From: an uncultured bacterium
GTDB taxonomy: Bacteria; Pseudomonadota; Gammaproteobacteria; Burkholderiales; Burkholderiaceae_C
Length of the DNA stretch: 64,000 nucleotides
Direction of reading: 5' to 3'
Assembly (NCBI GenBank): GCA_903928495.1
Contig: CAIYQZ010000058.1
Location: 48,584 to 112,583, forward strand
Shown: in pieces, positions 17,846 through 26,434 of the stretch
Position numbering within the stretch: the first letter of the stretch is position 1
Layout of the letters: each line of letters opens with the position of its first letter
Notes under the pieces: generated by a model
Seen by the model: the letters and a program-made list of their open reading frames with translations, nothing else
Told to the model about the DNA's origin: nothing
The model's database searches: none
Made by a program: the position numbers and the translations under genes

Positions 17846-20800
17846 ATGTGGTTCACCCAGGTATCGTTGCGCAACCCGGTCTTTGCGACCATGGTGATGC
17901 TGGCGTTTGTGGTGATGGGGCTGTTCAGCTTCCAGCGCCTGCAGGTAGACCAGTTCCCCAGCATTGACTTTCCCGTGGTGGTGGTCACAACCGAATACCC
18001 CGGTGCGGCACCTGAAATCGTCGAGACCGAAGTCACCCAGAAGGTGGAAGAAGCGGTCAACACCATTGCCGGCATCAGCAGCCTGACTTCGCGCAGCTAC
18101 CAGGGCCAGTCGGTGGTCATCATCGAGTTCGGGCTGCACATGCAGGCACGCAAAGCGGCTGAAGACGTGCGGGAAAAAGTGGCCCTGCTGCAGCCCAGCC
18201 TGCGCGACGAGGTGAACGACCCCAAGGTGCTGCGCTTCGATCCGGCCGCGCGCGCCATCTGGTCGGTGGCCGTCTTGCCCGATGCCAGCCAGGGCAAGGC
18301 ACCGAACGCAGCCGAATTGACCCAGTGGGCAGAGCAGACCTTCAAAAAACGGCTTGAAAACGTGCGGGGCGTGGGTGCCGTGACCGTGGTGGGCGGTACA
18401 CGCCGGGCCATCAACATCGAACTGTTGCCGCAGGCCATGGAAGCGTTTGGCGTGAGCGCCAGCGAAATAGCCACCGCTGTGCGCACCGAAAACCAGGACG
18501 CGCCCCTGGGCACGCTGCGCAACCGCGACCAGGAACGCGTGGTGCAGGTGCAGGCCCGTGTTGCCAACCCGGCTGAGTTTGCGCAGATCATCGTTGCACG
18601 GCGCAATGGGCAGCCGGTCCGGCTGGGTCAGGTGGCACGCGTTGTGGACGGCACCGTGGAGCAGGAAAACCTTGCCCTTTACAACGGTGAACGCACCCTG
18701 CTGCTGCAAGTGCAAAAAACGCAGGACGAAAACACGATTGCAGTGGTCAACGGCCTGCAGGCCACACTCAAGGAGATGCAGGCCCAGTTGCCAGCCGGGT
18801 ATCGGCTGCAAGAGGTGCAAGACGGCTCACGCCCCATCCGCGTGGGGGTGAACAACGTCAGGCAAACACTGATTGAGGGCGCCATCCTCACCGTGCTGAT
18901 CGTGTTCCTGTTCCTGAACTCGTGGCGCTCCACCATCATCACGGGGTTGACACTGCCGATCGCGCTGATCGGCACCTTCATGGTGATGAACCTGTTTGGC
19001 TTCACCATCAACATGATCACGCTCATGGCCTTGAGCCTGTGCGTGGGCCTGCTGATCGACGACGCCATCGTGGTGCGCGAAAACATCGTGCGCCACCTGC
19101 AAATGGGCAAGACCGCCTACAACGCCGCCATGGATGGCACGCGGGAAATCGGGCTGGCGGTGCTGGCCACCACGCTGTCCATCGTCGCGGTGTTTCTGCC
19201 CATCGGTTTCATGGAAGGGATCATTGGCAAGTTCTTCCATGAGTTCGGCATCACCGTGGCAGCGGCCATTCTCATTTCCATGTTTGTGAGCTTCACGCTG
19301 GACCCGATGTTGTCCTCCGTGTGGCACGACCCCGCCGTGCACGGTCACGACGCATCAGGACAAGCGCGCAAGGGCTGGTACGACAAATCCATTGGCCGGG
19401 TCACGGGCTGGATTGACCGCATGCAGGACGATCTGGCCCACCGCTATCAGCGTGTGCTGGCATGGTCGCTGGACCACAAGCGGGCCACAGTGGCCATGGC
19501 AACGGGTGTGTTTGTGGCCAGCGTGGCGCTGGTGCCGTTGCTGGGCACCGAGTTTGTGCCCAAGGCAGACTTCTCGGAAACCTCGCTCACCTTCCACACA
19601 CCAGCAGGGTCATCCCTCGAAACCACGGAAACCAAAGCCAGGCAGGTGGAAGCCATCGTGCGGGAGTTCCCAGAGGTGCGCTACACCCTGGCGACGCTGA
19701 ACACAGGCAACGCGCAAGGCAAGATCTACGCGAACATTTACATCCGCCTGGTGGACCGCAAAGAGCGCACCGTCAATGCCGACAAGCTATCGGCCAAGCT
19801 GCGGGAGCGTTTGCGCAGCGTGGGGGGTATCAACGTCACCCACGTCGGCCTGCTCGATGCGGTGGGTGGCAACAAGCAGGTGGAGTTTTCCCTGCAAGGC
19901 CCCGACCTGAAAGAACTGGAGCGCCTGACCCGCCGGGTGATGGAACAGATCCGCCCGACTGCCGGGCTGGTTGATCTGGATTCATCGGTGAAAGACAACA
20001 AACCCACGGTGGACCTGCGGCTCAACAGCGCAGCAGCGTCCGACCTCGGTGTGGGTGTGAACACCCTGGCCACTGCACTTCGCACACTGGTGGCGGGGCA
20101 GACGGTGGGCAACTGGCGGGCGGCTGACGACCAGACCTACGACGTCATCGTGCGGCTGGCAGGTGCAGACCGTCAGGATCCCCAAGACCTCGCCCGGCTC
20201 CCACTGGTGGTGGGAACACAGGCCGACGGCAGCGCGCGCGTGGTACGCGTGGGCCAAGTGGCCTCCGTGACCGAATCGACCGGTGCCAACCAGATCAACC
20301 GGCGCAATCTCACGCGTGAGGTGTCCATCAATGCCAACGTCTACGGGCGCACTGCGGGCGAGGTGTCGGCAGACATCCGCCAGGTGCTCGATGCCACGCC
20401 CTTCCCTCCTGGCTACCGCTATCAGTTTGGTGGCTCCACCAAAAACATGCAGGAGTCGTTTGGCTACGCCGTTTCGGCATTGGCCATGGCGGTCATCTTC
20501 ATCTACATGATCCTGGCCAGCCAGTTCAAGAGCTTCCTGCAGCCGCTCGCGCTCATGACCTCATTGCCACTGACGCTCATTGGCGTTGTGCTGGCATTGA
20601 TGGCTTTTGGCTCCAGCATGAGCATGTTTTCGGTCATCGGCATCATCATGCTGATGGGCTTGGTCACGAAAAACGCCATCCTGCTGGTGGACTTTGCCAT
20701 CCGTGCGCGTGAAGGCACCCCCGACCACCCGGCCATGGGCCGCACTGAGGCACTGCTGATGGCAGCAAAGGTGCGTTTGCGGCCCATTCTGATGACCACC

Positions 20801-21016
20801 CTGGCCATGGTGTTTGGCATGGTGCCCCTGGCGTTTGCCTTGTCGGAAGGTTCCGAGCAGCGCTCACCCATGGGGCAGGCCGTGATCGGAGGGGTCATCA
20901 CGTCGTCCATCCTCACACTGGTGGTGGTCCCGGTCGTGTATTGCTACATGGACGATCTGGCCCAGTGGCTGCGACGCCGGTTCGGTGCGCCAGTAAAATC
21001 AGGAACCATCGGTTAA
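17846..21016 (+). CDS. RND multidrug-efflux permease (AcrB/MdtB-like)
   Basis: 1056 residues, the usual RND length. It starts [20 protein letters not shown] (TM1). Two large periplasmic loops, twelve membrane helices and the proton-relay residues follow: the Asp pair in [16 protein letters not shown] (TM4) and the Lys in [16 protein letters not shown] (TM10). It is a proton-driven exporter of the HAE1 type. The periplasmic-loop sequence [17 protein letters not shown] is closer to MdtB/C-like pumps than to AcrB. Start ATG 17846 is 13 bases after the adaptor stop; the frame extends upstream but overlaps the adaptor. The substrate is not predictable. Confidence 0.93.
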   Translation: MWFTQVSLRNPVFATMVMLAFVVMGLFSFQRLQVDQFPSIDFPVVVVTTEYPGAAPEIVETEVTQKVEEAVNTIAGISSLTSRSYQGQSVVIIEFGLHMQARKAAEDVREKVALLQPSLRDEVNDPKVLRFDPAARAIWSVAVLPDASQGKAPNAAELTQWAEQTFKKRLENVRGVGAVTVVGGTRRAINIELLPQAMEAFGVSASEIATAVRTENQDAPLGTLRNRDQERVVQVQARVANPAEFAQIIVARRNGQPVRLGQVARVVDGTVEQENLALYNGERTLLLQVQKTQDENTIAVVNGLQATLKEMQAQLPAGYRLQEVQDGSRPIRVGVNNVRQTLIEGAILTVLIVFLFLNSWRSTIITGLTLPIALIGTFMVMNLFGFTINMITLMALSLCVGLLIDDAIVVRENIVRHLQMGKTAYNAAMDGTREIGLAVLATTLSIVAVFLPIGFMEGIIGKFFHEFGITVAAAILISMFVSFTLDPMLSSVWHDPAVHGHDASGQARKGWYDKSIGRVTGWIDRMQDDLAHRYQRVLAWSLDHKRATVAMATGVFVASVALVPLLGTEFVPKADFSETSLTFHTPAGSSLETTETKARQVEAIVREFPEVRYTLATLNTGNAQGKIYANIYIRLVDRKERTVNADKLSAKLRERLRSVGGINVTHVGLLDAVGGNKQVEFSLQGPDLKELERLTRRVMEQIRPTAGLVDLDSSVKDNKPTVDLRLNSAAASDLGVGVNTLATALRTLVAGQTVGNWRAADDQTYDVIVRLAGADRQDPQDLARLPLVVGTQADGSARVVRVGQVASVTESTGANQINRRNLTREVSINANVYGRTAGEVSADIRQVLDATPFPPGYRYQFGGSTKNMQESFGYAVSALAMAVIFIYMILASQFKSFLQPLALMTSLPLTLIGVVLALMAFGSSMSMFSVIGIIMLMGLVTKNAILLVDFAIRAREGTPDHPAMGRTEALLMAAKVRLRPILMTTLAMVFGMVPLAFALSEGSEQRSPMGQAVIGGVITSSILTLVVVPVVYCYMDDLAQWLRRRFGAPVKSGTIG

Positions 21017-21037
21017 TATACCCCACGGAGTATCAAA

Positions 21038-21751
21038 ATGAGTGCCAACAGCCCTAGCCCAACCGCCGCCAACCTCGACATCGCCAAAGCCCGCTTCAAC
21101 ATGGTGGAGCAGCAAGTGCGGCCGTGGGATGTGGCCGACTCAGCTGTGTTGGGCCTGCTGAGCAGCTTGCCCAGGGAAGAGTTCGTGCCAGCCGCCTTCC
21201 GCAGCATGGCGTTCGCCGACCTTGACATTCCATTGACAACACCGGCCGAACCCGGCAAGTCCATGCTGCCGCCCAAGGTACAGGCCCGTCTTCTGCAAGA
21301 CGCCGCCGTGCAAGCAACAGAGACTGTGTTGGAAATCGGAACCGGTTCTGGCTATATGGCGGCCATGCTGGGCAGTCAGGCGAAAGCCGTGCGCAGCATC
21401 GAGATTGATGGGAACCTGGCTGCACAGGCCCGAGCAAACCTCCAGAGAGCAGGCATCACCAACGTGGATGTGGTCCATGCCGATGCGGCAGCGGAAGGTT
21501 TCAGGGCTTGCGAAACCGATGCTCCCTTCGACGTCATCGTCCTGGGAGGTTCGGTGGCTGAGGTCCCCCCTTACCTGCTGAACCTTCTCAGGGTCGGCGG
21601 CCGGTTGGTCGGCATTGTGGGCAACGATCCGATGATGCGTGCCACGCTGGTCACACGTGCATCCGAACAAGCCTTCACAACCGAGCAGCCTTGGGACTAT
21701 GTGGCGCCTCGCCTGGCGCACTTCCCGCAGGCCGATGCCTTCCGTTTTTGA
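21038..21751 (+). CDS. Pcm-like SAM-dependent methyltransferase
   Basis: 237 residues of the protein-L-isoaspartate methyltransferase superfamily: RFNMVEQQVRPWDVADSAVL at the start, SMLPPKVQARLLQDAAV, the SAM loop VLEIGTGSGYMAAMLGSQA, then FDVIVLGGSVAEVPPYLL. It differs from the canonical Pcm at 1420: the TSLPIGxGQTIS substrate segment is replaced by LDIPLTTPAEPGKSMLPPKV. Isoaspartyl repair is therefore not certain; it could act on another substrate. It follows the pump gene by 21 bases (GGAG ribosome binding site) and precedes a rhodanese and tolC, suggesting one long transcript. Confidence 0.8.
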   Translation: MSANSPSPTAANLDIAKARFNMVEQQVRPWDVADSAVLGLLSSLPREEFVPAAFRSMAFADLDIPLTTPAEPGKSMLPPKVQARLLQDAAVQATETVLEIGTGSGYMAAMLGSQAKAVRSIEIDGNLAAQARANLQRAGITNVDVVHADAAAEGFRACETDAPFDVIVLGGSVAEVPPYLLNLLRVGGRLVGIVGNDPMMRATLVTRASEQAFTTEQPWDYVAPRLAHFPQADAFRF

Positions 21752-21774
21752 AACCGTCACTCGAAGCAACTCCC

Positions 21775-22134
21775 ATGCAGCAACTGCAAGCAGGCCAAGT
21801 GTCAGACTGGGCCCAGAAAATGACCGCCGCAAACCCAGCATTGACCCCCATCGTCCTCGATGTGCGCGAAGCGTGGGAAGTCCAAACTGCATCGGTACCA
21901 GGCGACGAGGCCATCAACGGATTCAAGCTCGTGCACATGCCCATGCGCACGGTCCCAGCCCGCTACCCTGAGATCGACCGTCACCAACCAGTGGCGTGCC
22001 TGTGCCACCACGGCGCACGCAGCATGCAGGTGGCTTACTTCCTGGAGCAAAACGGCTTCACCCAAGTGGCCAACGTCCAGGGCGGTATCAATGCGTGGGC
22101 CAGCCAGCACGATCCCCGGATTCCTTTGTACTGA
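21775..22134 (+). CDS. single-domain rhodanese (sulfurtransferase-like)
   Basis: 119 residues from ATG 21775 with one rhodanese fold. The start has PIVLDVREAWEVQTAS, the active loop CHHGARSMQV has the persulfide-forming Cys and the Arg of the C-x4-R motif, and the C-terminal FTQVANVQGGINAWASQHDP is the family's closing helix. Such proteins carry sulfane sulfur. The acceptor is unknown. It lies 23 bases after the Pcm-like gene and 52 bases before tolC. This trio next to waaA is an arrangement I associate with betaproteobacteria. Confidence 0.88.
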   Translation: MQQLQAGQVSDWAQKMTAANPALTPIVLDVREAWEVQTASVPGDEAINGFKLVHMPMRTVPARYPEIDRHQPVACLCHHGARSMQVAYFLEQNGFTQVANVQGGINAWASQHDPRIPLY

Positions 22135-22186
22135 GTGTGTGGCCGCTGGCTGCAGTCTCATAAATCCACACTTTCAGGACCCATCC

Positions 22187-23572
22187 ATGACCGTTTCGCT
22201 GTCCACCTTCAGCCTGCCTGCTGCAAACCGCAGCACCCCATCCACCGACCGGCGTCTCACAGGCAACTGGTCGGGCATTGGCCTTGCGGTCGCGCTGATG
22301 TGCGCCGGTACCGCCAGCCAGGCCCAATCACTCTCAGCGCTGTACGAGTCCGCACGAGGCTTTGATGCGACCTACCAAGCCGCCAAGTCAGCGTACGACG
22401 CCGCACAGGCCAAAGCAGACCAGGCCCGAGCCGGTTTGTTGCCGACCGTGGGCCTGAACTCTTCCGCCAGTTGGAGTGACATCAACAACGCGTCCCCTGT
22501 GCCGGACCGCAACGTCAACAGCCAGAGCGTTGCAGTGGCTGCATCGCAGCCGCTCTACCGCCCCGCCAACCGCTTGAGTTTCGAGCAGGGACAGAAGTCG
22601 TTGGTGGTTGCGCAGGCCCAACTCAACGCGGCAGAGCAAGACCTGATCATCCGCACAACGCAGGCCTATTTCGACGTTCTGGCTGCGCAAGACACCCTGA
22701 CGTTCGTCAAAGCCCAGAAAACTGCCGTCTCGGAGCAATTGGCCTCCGCCAAGCGCAACTTTGAAGTGGGCACGTCCACGGTTACCGATTCACGGGAGGC
22801 GCAAGCCAGGTTCGATCTGGTGGTCGCCCAGGAAATCGCCGCCGAGAACGACTTGCGAGTCAAAAAACTGGCCCTCGATCAACTGGTAGGCAAACCTGGC
22901 ACAGACCCCCGCCCACTGGCCATGCCCGTCGCGTTGCCAGCGACCGTCCCAGATGATGTGACACAGTGGGTGAACCGCGCAGAAACCACCCACCCGGGTG
23001 TCAAGCAGGCGCAAACGGCCCTTGAAATTGCGCAACTGGAGACCCAGAAGGCACAGGCAGGCCATGGTCCCACCCTGGACCTGACGGCACAGTACCAATT
23101 GGCCCGCTCTCCCTCCACAACCACTGGCAATCAGTTGCGCAGCAACACAGCCACAGTTGGATTGGCCTTCAACATGCCCCTGTTTGCAGGCTATGCGATT
23201 CAGAACCGTGTCAAGGAAACGCTGGCTCTGGAAGAAAAATCCCGCGCGGACGTTGACGCAGCCAAGCGAACCGTGGCCCAGGCAACCCGCGCTGCGTTTT
23301 TTGGTGTGGAATCGGGCAAGGGACAGGTCAAAGCCCTGGAAGCAGCCGAGGCCTCCAGCCAAAGTGCGCTGGATGCCAACAAATTGGGCTACCAGGTGGG
23401 CGTTCGCATCAACATCGACGTGCTGAATGCACAAAGCCAATTGTTTCAAACCAAACGCGACCTCGCCGTGGCCCGTTACAACGTATTGCTGGGCGGTTTG
23501 AAACTGCGGCAGGCCAGCGGTAACCTAACTCCAGACGACCTGAATGCGGTCAACGCGCTGGTGGCGCGCTGA
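22187..23572 (+). CDS. tolC: TolC-family outer-membrane efflux channel
   Basis: 461 residues with an N-terminal signal peptide ending near AGTASQAQS. Two OEP repeats follow: the first with YQAAKSAYDAAQAKADQARA and the long helix around LIIRTTQAYFDVLAAQDTL, the second with VGLAFNMPLFAGYAIQNRVK and LGYQVGVRINIDVLNAQSQL. The latter motifs are strong markers of the TolC/type I secretion branch. It forms trimeric outer-membrane tunnels for the RND pump at 17846 or for type I exporters. ATG 22187 is chosen because CAGGAC lies six bases upstream and gives a proper signal peptide. The frame is open much further upstream. Confidence 0.92.
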   Translation: MTVSLSTFSLPAANRSTPSTDRRLTGNWSGIGLAVALMCAGTASQAQSLSALYESARGFDATYQAAKSAYDAAQAKADQARAGLLPTVGLNSSASWSDINNASPVPDRNVNSQSVAVAASQPLYRPANRLSFEQGQKSLVVAQAQLNAAEQDLIIRTTQAYFDVLAAQDTLTFVKAQKTAVSEQLASAKRNFEVGTSTVTDSREAQARFDLVVAQEIAAENDLRVKKLALDQLVGKPGTDPRPLAMPVALPATVPDDVTQWVNRAETTHPGVKQAQTALEIAQLETQKAQAGHGPTLDLTAQYQLARSPSTTTGNQLRSNTATVGLAFNMPLFAGYAIQNRVKETLALEEKSRADVDAAKRTVAQATRAAFFGVESGKGQVKALEAAEASSQSALDANKLGYQVGVRINIDVLNAQSQLFQTKRDLAVARYNVLLGGLKLRQASGNLTPDDLNAVNALVAR

Positions 23573-23643
23573 GCAAGCTGCTCATGTCCTGCATCCAGTG
23601 GGTCATGGATTCAAACCTGCAGATCGCTGTCAAAGGAAGCTGA

Positions 23644-24384
23644 ATGGAATCGGTCAATGTGCTGTGCATCAAATGGGGCAACAAATATGGTGCCGATTAC
23701 GTCAACAAGCTCCACAGCATGGTCAGGAGACACCTGCATCGCCCTCACCGCTTCATATGCCTGACGGACGATACAGCGGGTATCGCCCCGGAAATTGAAG
23801 TCAAGCCGATACCGGCCATCGGATTCGATGAGTTTGACCAGCGCAAGCCGTGGTCGTTTCAACATGGATGGCTGAAGCTGACCAGCTTCACGCATCCTCT
23901 GTACGACCTCGCGGGCAAGACGTTGTTTCTGGATTTGGATATCGTCATTGTTGACAGCTTGGACCCGTTCTTCGATCAGGCGGGCGAGTTCATCGTCATC
24001 AAGGAATGGGACAAGAAAGACGGCACAGGAAACACGTCCTGCTACCTGTACACCATTGGCGCGCACACGGATGCCCTCGACCATCTGAAGAACAACTTTC
24101 CTCAATCGATTGAAACCGTCCGCAACGAGCAAGAATTCATCACCGAATTCCTCGGTCGCCAGAAAAAAGTGAGCTATTGGCCATCTGCATGGTGTCAGAG
24201 CTTCAAGCGCCACTGCATGAGCAAAGGACTGCTCGGCTGGTTCACCCCACCGCGCATTCCACCTGGCGCAAAAATCATTGTTTTTCATGGCAAGCCCAAT
24301 CCCCCGGACGCGATCGCAGGCGTGAGTGGGAAGTGGTACCGACGTGTCATGCCAACAGCTTGGGTGGCTGAGCATTGGCGCTGA
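23644..24384 (+). CDS. putative glycosyltransferase next to waaA
   Basis: 246 residues, soluble, with a GT-A-like core. VNVLCIKWGNKYGADYVNKL at the start, a mid-protein DxD-type motif in TLFLDLDIVIVDSLDPFFD, and a late His (KIIVFHGKPNPP) are the pattern of metal-dependent glycosyltransferases of the GT8/GT32 type. It overlaps the Kdo transferase gene by ten bases, so a role in lipopolysaccharide or capsule core building is likely. Donor and acceptor are unknown. Start ATG 23644 has AAAGGA well placed upstream. Confidence 0.7.
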   Translation: MESVNVLCIKWGNKYGADYVNKLHSMVRRHLHRPHRFICLTDDTAGIAPEIEVKPIPAIGFDEFDQRKPWSFQHGWLKLTSFTHPLYDLAGKTLFLDLDIVIVDSLDPFFDQAGEFIVIKEWDKKDGTGNTSCYLYTIGAHTDALDHLKNNFPQSIETVRNEQEFITEFLGRQKKVSYWPSAWCQSFKRHCMSKGLLGWFTPPRIPPGAKIIVFHGKPNPPDAIAGVSGKWYRRVMPTAWVAEHWR

Positions 24385-26375
24385 AACGCATCGCCTGGCA
24401 ACATCGCGTTTACCGCTTGGCTTGGCTGGCACTGGCACCAGCGCTTGTGTTGTGGTTGTGGTGGCGAGGTCGGAAAGAACCAGCGTACCGTCAACGCATC
24501 ACGGAACGATTGGGTTGGATACCGGTGTTCCCTTCCAATGCCGGCTGTCTCTGGATTCATGCCGCGTCGGTGGGAGAGGTAAACGCCGCTCAACCGCTGC
24601 TGGAGCAACTCCTTGAACAGTGGCCATCACACACCATCGTTGTGTCCACACAGACACCCACGGGCGCGGACGCACTCGCAGCCCGATGGGGCAAAGCATT
24701 GCGGCATGTTTACGCGCCCTTGGATGCACCTTGGGCTGTCCGGCGGTTTCTGGAGAGACTGCAACCACAGGGTCTCATATTGATCGAGCGGGAAGTGTGG
24801 CCCGAGTGGTTGTATCAATGTAAGCGGTTGGTCATTCCGGTGGCATTGGTCAATGCGCGCATGGGCAATGCATCACACCGGGTTTACGAGCGCTGGCTGG
24901 GCTGGATGCAGGCTGCCTGGTCCGACCTCAGGGTTGCTGCAGCAGATACTGCCAGCGCGCAGAGACTGATGAGTCTGGGCGCAATGGCCGAAAAGACCGC
25001 AGTCACCGGCAATCTCAAGTTCGACGTGCGTCTGCCTGAGATTCAGGCCGCAAGGGTTCCACCACCCGCCGGCCGTCAACTGATCGTTGCCGGAAGCACC
25101 CATGCCGAAGATGAAAGTGCTTGGCTGGAAGCATGGCCGGACATCGCAGAAAGATATCCTGAAGCACTGTTGGTATTGGTGCCAAGACACCCTCAGCGTT
25201 TCACCGAGGTGGCCAACCATTTACGCCGGTTGAATATCGCGTTCAGCCGCAGCAGCGAGCCCGCTTCCATGAGAGACGGCATGTCCGTCTTGCTGGTAGA
25301 CGAAATGGGTCAACTGGCGCATTGGTACCGATCGGCAAGCTTTTGCTTTATCGGGGGCACTTTGGCACCTGTGGGTGGGCACAACCCGCTGGAGGCACTG
25401 AATGTCGGCCAGGCCATTCTTTTCGGGCCACACACACACAACGCACAAATCCTGTTCGACGACATCCTCAGCCATGGAGCAGGGGAATGTGTTCAAGACG
25501 GTCCTTCCCTGCGTGACAAATCACTGGAATGGCTGGCCAACCCTGCGCAATTGGCTCAAAGAAAAATGGTGGCGAGTGACTGGGTGAGTCAACACCGTGG
25601 CGCCACACAACGAACGCTGCAAGCATTGGAGCCTTGGCTGGACACCATCGACCCGAACAGCTTGCGGGCCATTGAATGCTTTAGCGAAGGCGCTCACACT
25701 TGTTGGTTCGACCCAGAGGCAATGTCACAGGCAACTGCAGCAGACTTTCTGCCGGATCGGCACACCGTGCAAACCGACCTTGCGACAGGCAGCGGCCGAG
25801 GCCAAGCACTGAAGGTGGTGCGACTGAGCAAACCCCTCGTGATCCGGCATTACTTCCGGGGAGGTTTGATGGCAAAACTGAGCAAGGACCGTTTCTGGCC
25901 CGCAGCTATCCATAACAGCCGCGGGATGAGAGAGTTCACGCTGCTCAGGCTCATGAAGAGCTGGTCATTGCCAGTTCCTACACCAGCGGGTGCTCACCAT
26001 CACCGTTCTGTCCTGGGCGACAGGGCAGACATAGCCATTGGTTGGATACCAGACGCAAACAACCTGATCCAGCGTCTGCAAGCCGGCCCCGTGACAGAAA
26101 CTGAATGGCGGACCGTTGGAAAGACCATTCGAGACATGCACGATCGCCAAGTGTTCCACTCCGACCTGAATGCTCACAACCTGATGTTGGACGTGCGTGG
26201 AAAAGCTTGGATTGTTGACTTCGACAAGTGCATGGTGAAGCCTGACGAGGATTGGAAACCTCGCAATTTATCCCGGCTGCTGCGCTCCTTCCAAAAGGAA
26301 GTGAATCGTCACCCCAATCTGTACTGGAAACTTGCGGATTGGGAGCTTTTGCTTTCAGGGTATCGCAGCAACTGA
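24375..26375 (+). CDS. waaA: fused Kdo transferase (WaaA) and Kdo kinase (KdkA)
   Basis: 666 residues, far longer than WaaA alone (about 425). Residues 1 to about 425 are the Kdo transferase: membrane helix LAWLALAPALVLWLWW, catalytic Glu in HAASVGEVNAAQPL, LIEREVWPEWLYQCKR, LVPRHPQRF, and FIGGTLAPVGGHNPLEAL. From about residue 435 the sequence matches Kdo kinase: IRHYFRGGLMAKLSKDRF, the kinase-like catalytic loop HSDLNAHNLMLD and metal site VDFDKC, then LSRLLRSFQKEV. One polypeptide would thus add Kdo to lipid A and phosphorylate it. The start is TTG at 24375, overlapping the upstream glycosyltransferase; no ATG is available before residue 170. The gene symbol applies to the first domain; kdkA is the second. 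Confidence 0.9.
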   Translation: MALKRIAWQHRVYRLAWLALAPALVLWLWWRGRKEPAYRQRITERLGWIPVFPSNAGCLWIHAASVGEVNAAQPLLEQLLEQWPSHTIVVSTQTPTGADALAARWGKALRHVYAPLDAPWAVRRFLERLQPQGLILIEREVWPEWLYQCKRLVIPVALVNARMGNASHRVYERWLGWMQAAWSDLRVAAADTASAQRLMSLGAMAEKTAVTGNLKFDVRLPEIQAARVPPPAGRQLIVAGSTHAEDESAWLEAWPDIAERYPEALLVLVPRHPQRFTEVANHLRRLNIAFSRSSEPASMRDGMSVLLVDEMGQLAHWYRSASFCFIGGTLAPVGGHNPLEALNVGQAILFGPHTHNAQILFDDILSHGAGECVQDGPSLRDKSLEWLANPAQLAQRKMVASDWVSQHRGATQRTLQALEPWLDTIDPNSLRAIECFSEGAHTCWFDPEAMSQATAADFLPDRHTVQTDLATGSGRGQALKVVRLSKPLVIRHYFRGGLMAKLSKDRFWPAAIHNSRGMREFTLLRLMKSWSLPVPTPAGAHHHRSVLGDRADIAIGWIPDANNLIQRLQAGPVTETEWRTVGKTIRDMHDRQVFHSDLNAHNLMLDVRGKAWIVDFDKCMVKPDEDWKPRNLSRLLRSFQKEVNRHPNLYWKLADWELLLSGYRSN

Positions 26376-26401
26376 GTCAGCAAACACAGGTCAGGAAGAC
26401 G

Positions 26402-26420
26402 CCTGAGTCAAACCCTCAGG
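26402..26420. other. short hairpin between convergent genes
   Basis: CCTGAG-tcaaacc-CTCAGG forms a six-pair stem in the 59-base gap between waaA-kdkA and the convergent sulfatase-fold gene. There is no T-run on either side, so it is at best a weak terminator. Confidence 0.3.
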
Positions 26421-26434
26421 ACACGCATAACGTC

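Noticed and set aside
17759..18820. Minus-strand open frame (353 codons) opposite the RND pump
   Set aside because: Antisense shadow; crosses the adaptor/pump boundary and has no start context.
21005..21036. Palindrome-like TATACCCCACGGAGTATC before the Pcm-like gene as an operator
   Set aside because: The arms do not pair well once written out; GGAG here is better explained as the ribosome binding site.
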